Shown: piece after piece, positions 36,501 to 48,920 of the stretch
Layout of the letters: every line of letters begins with the position of its first letter
Position numbering within the stretch: position 1 is the stretch's first letter
Assembly (NCBI RefSeq): GCF_014898815.1
Contig: NW_026515515.1
Coordinates: forward strand, 248,001 to 312,000
Origin: Panonychus citri
Lineage: Eukaryota; Arthropoda; Arachnida; Trombidiformes; Tetranychidae
Direction of reading: 5' to 3'
Length of the DNA: 64,000 nucleotides
Notes under the pieces: generated by a model
What the model saw: only the letters and a program-made list of their open reading frames with translations
The model's database searches: none
Told to the model about the DNA's origin: nothing
Position numbers and translations under genes: made by a program

Positions 36501-39063
36501 ACCAAGCAAAGATGAAATTGATGTAGAAATGAACGAATAGAGTCAAGCAATGATACTGAAAATGAAAAATCATCAAATGAAAATATTTTCACCAGGGACT
36601 AATTGAAAGGAAAAGACTCAAAGAGTTGAGATAACTGTCCAAATGACTCGAAATATGGACGAAATAGTAAACTATTGATACGAGAAAAGTAAACGATTAG
36701 AAAATCTTTTTTCATGACAGAATCGGATCCTTATTTTCTTAATAGACTCACAATTGAATAAACTGATACAATTTACTTTTCATTGAATAATTTTGTTAAT
36801 CATTCATAATAAATACTTGATGTATGCAATTGGTGATGATAAAGATATTGAACATCATCAAGATGGTGAAAGAATGAAAATAGAAAGAAAATGATGATGC
36901 AAAAAGAGATAAATCAGGTCAATGATGAGATAAAATCTACCTTTATCCAGAATTCCAGACAATATTCGATATATAAATAGATTCTTCTATTACTTCATCT
37001 TCTCTTTTTTTTCTTCAGCATCTTAATCCATCATGTTTCTCTTTTCATCTTTATATTCATATGAATAGAATGTACAATAAACAGACAAAAAGAATGAAGA
37101 GAGAGAGAGAGAGAGAGAAAGGAAAAAAATCCAACCTAAACTTGACAAGGAAAATGTTCTCATTCCTTTCGAATTCTCATCTCAAAACAAGTTAACAACC
37201 TAAAGTAAATCAAGTTGGATATTATTACGAAAAGTAAGAGCTTGTTGACCTTACATATATTTACGCCCTTAAAACCACAACAGAAAATGAGTTTTTCTAC
37301 TCGATATTTATTGTCTATGTTGATATTAGCTTGAGTCAAGAAGCAAATAAAATCTCATATTTAATTGTCATATAGCAGCAATATAATGATAATAATAATA
37401 TCATCATACAATTTGTCGTTGTTGTTATATTATTATGTTATTGTTACAGGTAATACCACTTAGAATCACGTTATATATCGTGTATTCATCTTCAACCTCA
37501 ACTTTTTTATCATCTTAACATTTTGTTTACCCACAAAGAGGGTTAACTTTTCTTCTTCTCCTTCTTATTCTTTGTTTCTTTCTCACCAATTTCAAAGTGA
37601 CCCTTCAATCCAACCTTATTTATCTGTCAACATTTATCCAATCGATGGACATAACCATGTCTATTCTGTTGTTTTTGATTGATGAATACACAAAAAAAAA
37701 CAACAAATTTCAATGAAAACTATGAGATCCATGAATCAAATGCTCTTGTAAACAAGTATACATACCAAATAATGAAGAGAAATACTAGAAGAAAAAATTG
37801 ATTAACTTTAATAACAAACGAAAACGCAACATCTCTGTTTGATTAACAATATTATTATTTTTTTCGTGATTAAATTCAAAACTAAACTCAAATGATTGTT
37901 ACAATAACCTTACGGTTAATTTTCTGTCTACAATCAACATGATTAACTTTTTGTTTTCTTTTTACCTGATTACATCTTTACATTAGCATCTTTTCCCGTA
38001 AATACAAAAATCTAATGTAAACATTGGTAATTTTTACTCGGTAATTACTGTAAATTTATCATTAACTGATTGTCACCACTTTGTACTGAAAGAGAACCTC
38101 AATTGATTAATCTAATGACTCTAATCATGATTAGTTTTGTATTGTTTGAACTTTTTTTTCCACTTTATCTTTTATACGTACAAGTGCATGAATGAGGATA
38201 AAGAGGATGAAAAAATTGATTATCTTGTAAGTTCATTAAATATCAGGATAAGGATGATGTATCCTTATAAGGAGTAATTCTGATTAATTTAATGCACTAT
38301 CTGTATTTATAATCATGGTTACTATTATTTATATTGTTATTATTATCTAATCATATTCAACAATTATCATCATCAGTCTTTATCAAAAACAATAATGAAG
38401 ATGATAAGTTGATTCCCAAGTGAGTTTACAACTATGGATTCACAATGGTGTTGACAGTTGATATACAAAGTGATGATAGTCTAGTGCGAGTAGCAAAAAG
38501 TTGATAAAGTTACTCATGATGAAATTATCTTTGTTTTTCTGCCTGAAAGGCTCATTAATCAAGTCCAACTAGATAAGGTCTAGGGATGAACTTTAGTTTT
38601 CATCTGTGAAGCTTTGGGTTCTTATCACCTTATCAACATCAACAAGAGTAACAAAAACACTTTGAGAATATTATCTGATTAAAAAATGAGAAATTAAATG
38701 TTCTCTGTCATTTTTATAAAATCATTCTAATAGTCCAAAGTTTACGATGTTTGTTGTTTGTTGTTTACGTTAAAGTGATAAAGTCAAAGTGAGCAGCAAA
38801 AGGAAAGGAGGTGAAAGTGATGGAATTGTGAAATAATTCAAAACAGGAAGAGATCTCTAGAGATACTAGTGGGAAAAAAGACAATGGAGGTTACGAGATA
38901 GAGAAAGAGAGAGAGAGAGAGTGAAAGATACTGAAAATAGTGATGTAAATGTTTTTTTTCATCTTTTTCAATGAAATTGTAAAGAGATATCATTATTATC
39001 ATCATCATCTTTCACTTCTTTTTGTTAGTAGCCTGTAGAAAATTATTAAGCTGTTATTGAATA
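33586..39063. other. Long gene-poor stretch
   Basis: No gene is supported over more than 5 kb. (GA)n or (CT)n runs occur at about 33696-33719, 35100-35133, 37098-37120 and 38906-38922. Open frames (for example 33542-34021 minus and 34568-34822 plus) are low-complexity and lack start or splice context. Confidence 0.5.
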
Positions 39064-39108
39064 GCCTCTTGGGGCAGTGGGTAAGCTTTGATCTCATATA
39101 TTCAGAAA
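39064..39108 (+). pseudogene. tRNA-Met-like 5' half (relic or SINE head)
   Basis: GCCTCTTGGGGCAGTGGGTA and the following TCTCATA resemble the acceptor arm, A box, D arm and CAT anticodon loop of an elongator tRNA-Met. The 3' half with a B box (GGTTCGANNCC type) is missing, so it is not a functional tRNA gene. It may be a tRNA fragment or the head of a tRNA-derived SINE. Confidence 0.4.
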
Positions 39109-40088
39109 ATTGCAAAGAAAAGGAAGAGAAATTATGATAAAGAGATGATAAAATTAATGAAACTAAGTGAGAGATTATGTGTGTGGAAGATGATTGGAGG
39201 ACAAATAGAGAGAATTCAGTGAATAGACGAATAGATAAAGTGGAGAGAAGGTGAAACTATTAGAATTTGGAGAAAGGAAAATAAATTAGCGTATTATTGA
39301 AACTGAGAAAATGAAAGAATTATCATTATCTTCAATTCTTTCTTTCCTTATCCATCTTTCCATCCTCATCCTCTTCCTCTTGCATATTCAATCCTAGAGA
39401 ACTTTATTCTCACTCCCTTCTTTCCTCTGTTTCTCTTGAAGAAAAGTAATTAATCTCAAACTTGAAGTGGCCTTTAATTAATTAAGTTGTTGAAATTTAA
39501 TTCTATCCTTGTGGCATTCAAATGACTTCTTCAATTTAAACGTTCACATGATAATCATGATTTTTCATTAACTCCATTTAATTTACTTTATTATAAAAAG
39601 TTTACGACAAGATTTTAGGAATATCAAAGTTCAATCATGATAATAATGAAATAGAGTGAACATTTTTTCCACTGCTAGTTCTATCATACAGATATTCAGA
39701 GGGTATTCATGTTCTTTAGCATTATTTGAAATTCATTCCATCTTATTTTTCTATTCAACATGTAATCATCTTTGTTTCTCCATGCTTGTCAGTCTACTTC
39801 CTTTTTTTCACATTATCATCATCATCACATCCAACTAATACTCTTTCCTCCTTCTCCATCATCTACCAACTCCGCATAGTCAACGTATCATCCAACTAAT
39901 CATCATCATCAGAATCTTTAATGATTCCATTTGATTCCAATGTATTCAAATTCTTTCACATGTGTCCTCCCTTATCATCATCTATTCTCATCTTCCTATT
40001 CTTTTATCATCATCTCAATGTTTAATCACTTCCATATATAAATTAAGGTTCATAGTTCTGTCTGATTTTTCCCTCATCTTTTCATTCA
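39109..40088. other. Gene-poor flank of the CACTA-like element
   Basis: No gene is supported; the stretch is rich in ATC/TTC pyrimidine repeats. Confidence 0.5.
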
Positions 40089-40260
40089 CCCAATCAACAT
40101 TTAATTTTTTTTTGATTGAAAATGACAATTTTTTGAGTCTTTTTTGATTCAATTTTTGACTAATTTTTCTTGAGAAAATTATTGAGCACATTTGATAGTT
40201 TTTTGAATAAAGATTGAGTCAATTTTTTGATAAATTTTTGATTTCATTTTAATCAAAGAG
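40089..40260. repeat. Left terminal and subterminal repeats of the CACTA-like element
   Basis: The terminal CCCAATCAACA is followed by T-rich sequence with TTTTTTGAGTCT (about 40131), TTTTTGACTAATT (about 40155) and an exact TGAGTCA at 40215-40221. These are degenerate versions of the motif clustered at the right end. Confidence 0.55.
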
Positions 40261-40649
40261 ATCAAGGAAATGGAATTTTCTATTTCCTTTATTGAACTTG
40301 AATGTTCAAAAGATGATTTAGGATTTGATAATTGACAATTTCGAATTTTGTATTTTGTAAGAATTTAGTTTTCTTGGAAATGGATTCTCATGTTAAAAAA
40401 TCAACAACATGGAAGTGGATATACAAATAAGATGATGATCTATTTTCTAACAATAATTTGAACATAATACGAGTGATCATAATAAGAATTTTTGATCTTG
40501 GATAAATCACAATCACAGAATCTGGTAAAAATTGATATACATATAAACAAAGTGAATCATGGATAGAAAAATATTTATGTAACATTTGAACAACTCGATG
40601 GAAAACTTGAAAAATATATTCTATGAACTGAAGAAATAGAAAATTGTAT

Positions 40650-41030
40650 TCATTTAGTGTCCATAGGCTGAATCTCTTGAGAAAAATCCATCTTCTCATA
40701 CACTTGCTCATCTTCATTTTCGTAGCTGATTTGCTTGAATTTTTCAAATAAACAATTTTGGACTTGAATCTCGTTGAATGGCTTTTTTCTCTCGGCTGTA
40801 AATGTTGATCTAATTGTAGCTCTCAGCTGATTTTCTTTGATTATAAATTTTTTCTTTGTCTTTTTCTTTATGGAAATATTGACTTCGGTGATCCTGGAAA
40901 TTGGAGATTTCTTAAATTCTATTTACAGTCACAAAGAAGAAAATTAGAGAGAATCAATTAGAAAAAGTGAAATGTAAACAAAACGCTAACTGTTTGTTTA
41001 TATGAAAAAAAGCTACTCACGCTTAACCAT
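40650..41030 (-). CDS. Small two-exon gene, 92 aa, basic N-half and acidic C-half
   Basis: Exon 1 is only ten bases (41021-41030, ATGGTTAAGC), followed by GTGAGT; the intron is 40919-41020, ending in a pyrimidine tract and TAG. Exon 2 (40650-40918) then reads 90 codons without a stop to TGA at 40650-40652. The joined length, 279 nt, is a multiple of three. The product starts MVKQFKKSPISR, is Lys-rich (IKKKTKKKF) and ends in an acidic stretch (ENEDEQVYEKMDF). No family was recognised; basic charge suggests nucleic-acid or nuclear association. It lies between the left terminus and the transposase, on the same strand. The second exon alone has no upstream ATG, so an ATG-only scan misses it. It could instead be a 3' exon of the transposase gene. 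Confidence 0.5.
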
Positions 41031-41416
41031 TTTTCAAAAGTTTCAAGATCAAATTAGTGAGAGGATAATTAACAAATAAATGAGATGATGATAAGGAAGA
41101 CACTTGAAGAGAGGAGACAAATTTAACAATCAAATTAATTCCAAGATTAGAGATAAACAGCAACGAAGTAAAATTTCACGAATTGGTAGTTTCGAATATC
41201 TTTGGTAATAGAAAAAGCCAAATTGGATCTTCTTGGTAAACAAAATGGTTATATTTCTGATTTCGATGATAATTGACACAAAGTAGATTGATTAACTTGA
41301 TCACTGATTATTAAAATGTGGAAAATCAATTAAAAAATAGTGATTAAATTGTAGAAACTAAATCTAAATTAATTAGATCAAAGAAAGAAAAAAAATCACA
41401 CTGTCACTTTTAAGCG

Positions 41417-43861
41417 TCAAAAATGATGCAAAAAAGGTTCTACGATGAGATCTTTTCTATTCCTGTAATAGAACTTGGTACTCGGTATAAGGAGACACTT
41501 TTTCAGCTCATGAGTTAGTTCAATGATCAATGATCCACCATTTGAGCTTTCGATATCATATAAATGTGGGAAATTCATCACAAATGAACCAGTAAATCCT
41601 TTGAATTGTAATCCAGGTTTGGATGTTCTAATTAAATTACAAACAGCTTGAAACTTTGATTCTTTTTGGAACAGAAATTGTATCTCTACGATCTTATCAT
41701 CTCGAGTCTTGATTATATGATCGGCACGAATTTTATCTTCACAGTATTTTTTTGATGAAAATCTTTTCCCGTTGATTGAAATAGTTTTGAAGAAAGTCAA
41801 TCTATGATCACAATTTCCAATTATATCTGAAATTCGCCTTTTAGCAACTTCTACTTCTGGAAAGTTTTCATTCTCTCGAATTGCAATTGTTTTCTCAGGC
41901 CTACGAAGACAGTCAATAGTGGAAAGTCCAAAATCTCGTTTCTCTTTTTCGCTTAGCGGCCATTTTGTTATTGAATTGAGAACTTCTTCATAACGGAAAT
42001 CATTGATGAAAATCCTTACCAAAGATGGTGCAATATTTGAAGATCTTCTAACTCGTTCCTTAAGAATACCCATATAATTTTCCAATGGGTATGAGGAGAT
42101 GTTTTTTGTAGGACCAAGATTTTGAATAGATTCAGGTAAATGACTAAGAATGTGTAGATTATATGTCATGAAACTGTCACCATAAATTTCCAATACTCCT
42201 TTCTGAAACTCAGGTATTAGATTCTTCAATTCAGATATTAGATCTTGAGAGATTGGGCCACAGTATGATAATTGAAATATTCTCAAAAAACAGAGAATAT
42301 GGTTAATCACTTTAGGTTTAAATAAACCTTTTGCCAAACCAGGGAAATAATAAATCAGAAATGAATCATATTCTGAGCTTTTCCAGAATTTAACTTGATC
42401 AAAGTCTCTAGGAGATCTTGTAAAATCAGATGGAACTGAAATTTCTTTCATTCTATTGGATAATTCTTTTTTTGATGAGCTTTTATCAAAGTTTCCTTCA
42501 TAGATATTTATTTTGGTTTGACCAAACCAACCTCTTAAGATCAGTGAACGAAGAATTCCAAGAATCATGCAATGCATGTGTTCGACTGCAACGCCTTCGA
42601 CAATATTGAATCTTGTTAGATCAAGCAGAGGAGAACCACCAACAATTCCATGAAATCTTGAAAGCTGATCATCCGTTGCTATCTGACCATCAGAAAATCT
42701 TTCGAATAGAATGAAATCTTCTTTTTCTCTTTTTAGGAGATTCTGTTCTTGGAAGTTTTTCAATGGATAATATCTCGATCTCCCTGAACTCGATGCTTCT
42801 ATTAAGCACCAATCACACCCAAATGTGTGATTGTATTGCCTTGAACCTCTTAAGAAAGCTCTCATAGGAGCATCAGCGACCAATCCTATGACATGGAAAG
42901 TTGAGTGGTGTTGGATTCCGAATTTACTCTTCCATGATATTGGAAGTTGTTCCAATTCTCGCAGTTCTTCACAAATGGGTCCAAGATAGCAAGAAACATT
43001 AGGTTTAACTTTACCTACGAACAGCCCGACCAAAAGAAAGTGATGCTTTCTCCATTGAGGAATCAATTCGTTGATAGAAACAAAAATAGGGAATATTTTT
43101 AAACTAGAACTGTTACTGCACTGAACTTCGTCCGAGTGAAGAGTAAAGGTGAATCTATCAATTTGATCATTACTATCTTGAAATGAATTCCTCAATGATC
43201 GTGCAAGTTGAGCATCAGAAATGTCATTTATATTAGTTGAATCGAATGATTGAATCCAATGATCATCAGGAATTGTTGGTAAATGGAGTTCCAGTTGATC
43301 ACGAAGTTGAATATGGAGAAAATATTTATCATTTCTTATTGTTGCCGGAACTTCATTTTGATCACAAATGTAAGATCCATAGTTTTTTGGTTCACCATAA
43401 AATGGTCCATGACTATGTTGCTGTTCACATAACAAATAGACACCAATTCGATTGTTTCTAGATCTCTTATCCCATAGATAACGAACATTAGGAAAAACAA
43501 TTGGATCTGATGAAAATCGCACATTTAGATTATTGAACAAGTTGATGATCAATTCGGCTGAAGATAATGTTATTCGACACCTAGTTAGAATAGCTGAGAT
43601 CACAACTTCACAATAGTCTTTACTGTTCACATTAAGTTGAAAATCATTTTCTGACTCAATTTCTTGAGACGAAGTTGATCTATGATCAAAATTTTCTCCA
43701 TCACTGATTTCAAATGATTCATTTTCTTCCTCTTCATGAGAAGACTCAGAATTGCTGAGATCAGGTAAAGAATCAAGATATTCTATTTGATCACGATTAT
43801 ATAATCTTCTTCTTCTTCTGTTAATTGTTCTTAATGATGACACGCTGAAATTTTGATTCAT
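41417..43861 (-). CDS. Tnp2-type transposase (CACTA/EnSpm superfamily)
   Basis: A single-exon 814-aa frame from ATG 43861 to TAA 41417-41419. Residues 15-80 are an Arg-rich patch (RRRRRLYNR) and an acidic Ser/Glu-rich linker. The Tnp2 core follows: HSDEVQCSNSSSLKIFPIF with Asp244, then HHFLLVGLFVGKVKPN, PICEEL, VADAPMRAFL with Asp330, and a GCDWC zinc-type pair (Cys349/Cys352) where plant Tnp2 proteins have a Cys-x2-Cys. A later YPLENYMGILKERVR segment with Glu594 corresponds to the YPFERY block C-terminal in such proteins. Asp244, Asp330 and Glu594 are candidate DDE catalytic residues, an inference from position. The protein would cut and paste the 40089-49280 element. The reading frame is unbroken, suggesting recent activity. 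It shares a ~430-bp divergent promoter region with the 801-aa gene. Confidence 0.85.
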   Translation of the reverse strand: MNQNFSVSSLRTINRRRRRLYNRDQIEYLDSLPDLSNSESSHEEEENESFEISDGENFDHRSTSSQEIESENDFQLNVNSKDYCEVVISAILTRCRITLSSAELIINLFNNLNVRFSSDPIVFPNVRYLWDKRSRNNRIGVYLLCEQQHSHGPFYGEPKNYGSYICDQNEVPATIRNDKYFLHIQLRDQLELHLPTIPDDHWIQSFDSTNINDISDAQLARSLRNSFQDSNDQIDRFTFTLHSDEVQCSNSSSLKIFPIFVSINELIPQWRKHHFLLVGLFVGKVKPNVSCYLGPICEELRELEQLPISWKSKFGIQHHSTFHVIGLVADAPMRAFLRGSRQYNHTFGCDWCLIEASSSGRSRYYPLKNFQEQNLLKREKEDFILFERFSDGQIATDDQLSRFHGIVGGSPLLDLTRFNIVEGVAVEHMHCMILGILRSLILRGWFGQTKINIYEGNFDKSSSKKELSNRMKEISVPSDFTRSPRDFDQVKFWKSSEYDSFLIYYFPGLAKGLFKPKVINHILCFLRIFQLSYCGPISQDLISELKNLIPEFQKGVLEIYGDSFMTYNLHILSHLPESIQNLGPTKNISSYPLENYMGILKERVRRSSNIAPSLVRIFINDFRYEEVLNSITKWPLSEKEKRDFGLSTIDCLRRPEKTIAIRENENFPEVEVAKRRISDIIGNCDHRLTFFKTISINGKRFSSKKYCEDKIRADHIIKTRDDKIVEIQFLFQKESKFQAVCNLIRTSKPGLQFKGFTGSFVMNFPHLYDIESSNGGSLIIELTHELKKCLLIPSTKFYYRNRKDLIVEPFLHHF

Positions 43862-44292
43862 TATAAAACAATTGATTAATTATCACTTTTGACAAAGTAA
43901 AAGGTTGTTCACAACGCTTAATTATAAAAATTATTTAATTATATTAATACACAATTACAAAACTGATTAAATTTAATATAAGAAATCAAAACCACATGGT
44001 CATCAAAGTAAAGATGAAAAACCAAAATGTAAATAAAGAATAGAACAAATTATTTGTTCTATTCTCTTCTGTAGTTTCCATGGAAACACAAGCCATTTAA
44101 CTCATTTGATTTACTTGTTGGCGGAAGGAAGTTTATTTTAAATTGTTTATCTAATCTTGAAAGGAAATAAATTGTTTTTATCTCTTTTTTTATCAATTTT
44201 CCTTTTTAATTTGTATAAAAATGTTTTAATTCATTCACTATGTTTATTCAACACTCTAAACACACAAAAATTTGTATATAAATTGTGATTTT
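43862..44292. promoter_or_regulatory. Divergent promoter region between transposase and 801-aa gene
   Basis: This 431-bp spacer separates the two oppositely oriented ATGs. On the plus strand GTATAAAAAT at about 44213-44222 and TCATTCAC near 44231 are candidate TATA and initiator. On the minus strand a TTATAATTAAG lies just upstream of the transposase start. Shared control of transposase and accessory gene is inferred. Confidence 0.45.
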
Positions 44293-46758
44293 ATGGACAT
44301 TTTTACAAAGAGAAAGTGTTACAATTTAAAAATTCCTATCAGCAAAAAAGGTAGAAAATCGAAAATTTTGTTTAATCAAACAACTATAGCGGGTTCTCTC
44401 TGTGCTTTAATGTCTAATGAAAAGCTAATTGTTGTCCTGATTCGTGTGAAGGATCGCGGAGAACAAGAAAATGTAATTCCTATTGGTTTCGGTATCGATG
44501 AATTGAGAATACCTAGTGATCTCAAGTTGAATAAACTTCATTCATCGAATCTATTTGGTCTTCAAGTTCTTGGATTTAGACCTATTCCAGCGATGGTTGT
44601 TTGTGTTTCTGGTAAGTGAACAAACTAATTCATTTCCGGTATTTGATTTTTGATCAATTTTTCTTTTTTAGACGATTCTAAGGATCTCAAAGTAAATTAC
44701 AATGAGTTCTCCAAAAAATACCAAGGAAAACAGTTACCTACAACTATCAAATACTGGCTTTATCTTCCTCATGTGATGTTAGTTAAGACTCAGGATCAAT
44801 CTCTTAAAGCGATGTCGAATTTAGAATTCAATGCTTTCATTCAACATGTTAGTGCGCCAAAGAAAATCCAAGCGAAGAAACCCAAAGTTACTGAAGTCGT
44901 TACTTTGGACGATGAAAATTCAAAGAGTAAACAGCCAATGAAATCAACTATTGAAACTTTGAAGGATTTGTTTCCAGAAGCTTCAACATCAACATCAGCA
45001 CAAGATAAATCTTCAATCAAACTTGATCACAATATGATCACTAGTTTCAAAGATCTAAACCAAGAGGTACGTGTTAAAATCGAGAAAGCTAAGCTAGAAT
45101 TGAGTAGATTACCATCAAGTGATCCTACCAGAGTAATAGGAATTGAGTTCGCTCAGATTCACTCTCGATTTGCTGATATTATTGAACAATTGGTTGGATC
45201 TTTGAGTATCATCAATACTAAAGTTGAAAACGCTAATTCTGATATCAGAATTATTCCTGAGTATGATGCGACTAAAGATCAAGGAAATATCACATTAATC
45301 GAAGGGATTCTTCCAGTGAGAACCGCGAAATACAAGAAAGCTATTAGTTCTCTTCAAAGAGATACACAAAATCGTGAACCATCAAATGTGATCACAATTC
45401 TTTCGAGAACTTGTTTCCCTGATCATTGGGTGAGTAATGTTACACTCAAGGGTAAAAGTGGCCGTAAATCGCTCATATCATTATGGAATCATGAATTTCC
45501 ATTGACTGTTCCATGTAGCGGAAATTATAATGAGCAACTTGGAAAAGCCAGATATCAGGCATTACTTGATCACACTATGCGGAAAAGTGGTCGAAAGTCT
45601 TATGACTCTGAAGCAGAAAAACATTTAAGTACCGTTTTAGCAAAAGCTATTCATTATAAACGGACTAAAGTAAGCTTGGCCAAAGAGTCGAAATGGGACC
45701 AGTTTTTGGATGATGAAGGATCAAGCTGCTCTGACGAAGATAAATTTTCTTATACAAGTGATAAAGCTGCAGACGATGAAGATTATCAAGATGATGACGA
45801 TTACGTTCTTCCTAAACCCAAAGATCGTCGATTAGAGGCTTCATCTCATTCTAAAAAACGAAAAATAGATGTTATTCTTGGTAAGACACCACATTTTGAT
45901 TTGTTTGATGCCTCTGATGATGATAAATTTTTGAATGATATGAGACTTATTGATGATGAATCTCGATCTCCTATTCTTGGAGAATCAGCTGCTGGAGTTG
46001 ATCTTTCACCTAGATCTACATCAACGCCTTTAAGAAAGAGAAGAGCAACTAAATTCATCGATTCAACTGAAATCCCTATCAATCGTTCACCCGTCATGAA
46101 AGACCATGAACAAGAGCCGAATGATGCACAAGAATCAGGATTTATTTCATCGACTTATATTGTTTCTGGATCTGAGAAAGCAGCTGATGAAATTTTCGGA
46201 GATCAATTTCCATTGACTCAGGCTGCACTTTTGAAAGTTGCAATGGAACGAGCAGCTGATGAAAAACAAGACCAAGATGAAGATTCTCTGATCCTGAATA
46301 TTAACGTAGATGATCAACTACAATCAGATTTTCAAGATTCTACATCAGGACCAGTTCAAGAAGATGGAAAGAAAAAGGACGAAGAGGAAGAAAAGAACGA
46401 GGAATTGGAGAGAGAGGCTGAAGATAAAGAGAAAGAGATAGAAAAAAATACAGTTGAAATTGACCAAGAAGAAGAGACACAAAGTGTGAATGATGAAACT
46501 TCATCTATTTGTGCCAAAAGATCTTCTGACGCAGAACCTTCTATTAGTAAGAGGAAAAAAATCTCACTTAGAAACTCTCCAGAGACCGAGCAGTTTAATC
46601 AAGATGAAAAAACAAATTCATCAACCACATCAAACAAATCTTTTGGGAAAAAAAACATCATTGATCAAGCAACTCTCGCTTTTCTCAACGACCCAGCCAA
46701 TCACGGAATCCTTGCCCAAATAATGGCTGCTCGTGAAAAGGGGATTCAAAAGAAGTGA
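44293..46758 (+). CDS. Two-exon 801-aa accessory protein of the CACTA-like element (paralogue A)
   Basis: Exon 1 is 44293-44611 (MDIFTKRKCYNLK...), then GTAAGT; the 60-nt intron 44612-44671 ends TTTTTTAG; exon 2 is 44672-46758. The joined length is 2,406 nt, the intron is phase 1 and it rebuilds an Asp codon in CVSDDSKDLKV. The N-terminal ~150 residues form one domain. A second block (residues ~345-410) has FPDHW, VTLKGK, FPLTV and YNEQLGKAR. Residues ~450-740 are acidic and Lys/Glu-rich, with a bipartite nuclear-signal-like SKKRKID. The FP..VTL.GK block loosely resembles BEN domains, a weak call. AATAAA is at 46971-46976. By analogy with plant Spm it may bind the subterminal repeats; no direct evidence. 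Confidence 0.75.
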
Positions 46759-47076
46759 TAAGTCTTTTGGTAAATCAAATTTTCTCTGCTTTCCCACTCG
46801 ATCATTTAACCTCAACCCTCAAAAATTCAAAGATCAAATTAATTAGAATTTTTCTCTGTTTATTTTCAAAGTCTAAACTTTTTGCTACATTTTTTTGCTA
46901 ATCAATTTCTGATTGTTAACCTTTTTTGTCTCTGTTGTAGTTTTCATTAGAACTACCTTGAATTTTCGGCAATAAATAGTTTCTCATTGCTTTCAAACCT
47001 CACTTTGTAAAAGCTTCTTCTCAAATCAAAATCCTTGATCAATTGTTTAAGTTTAATTCAACAGAATCTTTTCAAC

Positions 47077-48920
47077 ATGTCAAGTTTAAGTTCAACCAAA
47101 AAATCGTCGACTAAAACTAAAATCTCAACTGGTCTTGTGAAATCTAAGCCGAATCTTAAAGTGTTTGGTGGTTTCAAGCGACATCTCAATCCATTGGATC
47201 TTGATCAAACATCAACGCCAGTTCATTCAACAAATTCATCGATCTCTGAATTGAGAGAAAAAATTGTTACTCCACCTACAGTGATAGAAGAATTCATCGT
47301 TGATAAAGGTCAAAACTCTTCATCGAGTAAAGAACTAGTGAACATCACACGCTCTCTCGAAGATGGATTGGTTTACGCTATTGTTCTTCCATTTCTCAAA
47401 TGTGAAAATTCTGTGATCCAACAACCTTTGCTACTCAAATTGCGAGAATCTACTTTAATTGATTATAAGTTCAACCTTCCATTCGATTGTTTCAATGATC
47501 GCGAAAGAAATTGTTTCGAGTTCGCAATTGGAGTAAACAAGATCAAAGGATGTATCATGGCGATTGGAGGTGAGATAAAGCTACAACTATACTCAATCAA
47601 TTTATAATATTCATATATACGCTTTTCATCTTTCCAGATTCTCCACTGAAACTCAAAGTTTCTCTTCAACAAAATATATCTTCGAATTCAGATTGGATCA
47701 ATCTTCCAAAAATGATAAGAGTTTGTTCAGGAATAACGCCATTTAGTCATTCACCTCTTCCATTCTTCACCGATGTTGATGATCTACCTTTTTTGGAATT
47801 ATCTGTGAAAGATATTAATGATCTTCTTAAGAAAGAAGTAAATTTATCAGATCGACAAATCAACAAGGATAAAGAAGACCAATTCAGAGATCAAGAAAAG
47901 GATTCAACTTCGAGTTCATCTATTGATGAAACACCATTAAACAAAATTGAGGAAAAGGTCCAGGAAAACGATGTGTGTTTGGTTGAAAAGAAAAAAGAGC
48001 GAAGATCAAAGATCGATAAAATTCATGTTGACCATTCATTGTTCGATGTTACAATCGAGAAAATCAACAAACAAATTGATGCGCTCTTAGAAAAAAAAGC
48101 TATTCTTTCAAGTTTTGATACTTCAGGGTCAATTCTCATCACAATCATCGATATTCTGGATGATCTGAGAACATTAAATGATCTTAAGAAGCAAAATGAA
48201 AGTGATTCGTTCAATCACGTTTCTGAGTCTGATTCAACATACAAAAACAGTAAAAAGGTAAAGTCAAAAATCATATTTGTTTCCATCTCATTTTAATGCT
48301 TTAATTATGATTAGAATAAAATTTTCTTAGAAGGACTCATTGAATTAGACCTTGATCTCTATGAAACGGCGACAACACAAGCAAAGCCTAACAACCCTGG
48401 ATCTTTAGCTTATTGCCTCGTGAAATTTAGTTTTCCAAGAAATTATATCGAAGATGTTACTTTGGGGAAGAAAGTGTATTCGAAAAAAGAAATGGAAGAA
48501 TTGATAAAAAAGAGTGAAAATACAACAGAGATAAAGTTTCCATTATCTTATATCTGGGGTTTTCAAGATCCATACAACGCGAGAATGGAAGGAAACTTTG
48601 ATTCTAAACTCGGTCTTCAGAGAACCAAAGCTTTCATAAGTGAGTTGTGATCAATGATCTCTTTTTGAAAGATCTCATTTACTAGTTCTAATAATGATTC
48701 TTGATCTCAAGATCATATTTTTAGGAAATCCAAGATATTTTCTTATTCAAGCAAAGCTGAAAAGGAGGTTCGTAATAGGATTATGAAAGAACTCTGTTTT
48801 CGAAATTCTAATTTACACGATCATGATCTTGGAGAATCAAATATCGCAGAAACAATTACCAAAGAAGGACAATTGGAAAATTATAAATCTTCGACTTGGG
48901 ATCTAGATTGTTTTGAATAA
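47077..48920 (+). CDS. Four-exon ~546-aa accessory protein (paralogue B)
   Basis: Exons are 47077-47569, 47638-48257, 48315-48646 and 48725-48920, with introns of 68, 57 and 78 nt. The joined length is 1,641 nt. Exon 1 starts MSSLSSTKKSSTKTK. Intron 1 is phase 1 and splits an Asp codon before SPLKLKV, the same position and phase as in the 801-aa gene before DSKDLKV. Exon 3 holds FPRNYIEDVTLGKK, FPLSY and FDSKLGLQR, matching the second block of the 801-aa protein. Exon 4 reads KIFSYSSKAEKEVRNR to TAA 48918-48920, with AATAAA at 48943-48948. The third donor is uncertain: the stronger GTGAGT at 48640 shifts the frame and ends at 48786, whereas the GTGATC donor at 48647 keeps a long exon 4, which I prefer. 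Confidence 0.65.

Noticed and set aside
39064..39140. Functional tRNA-Met gene
   Set aside because: No B box, TPsiC arm or matching acceptor 3' strand follows.
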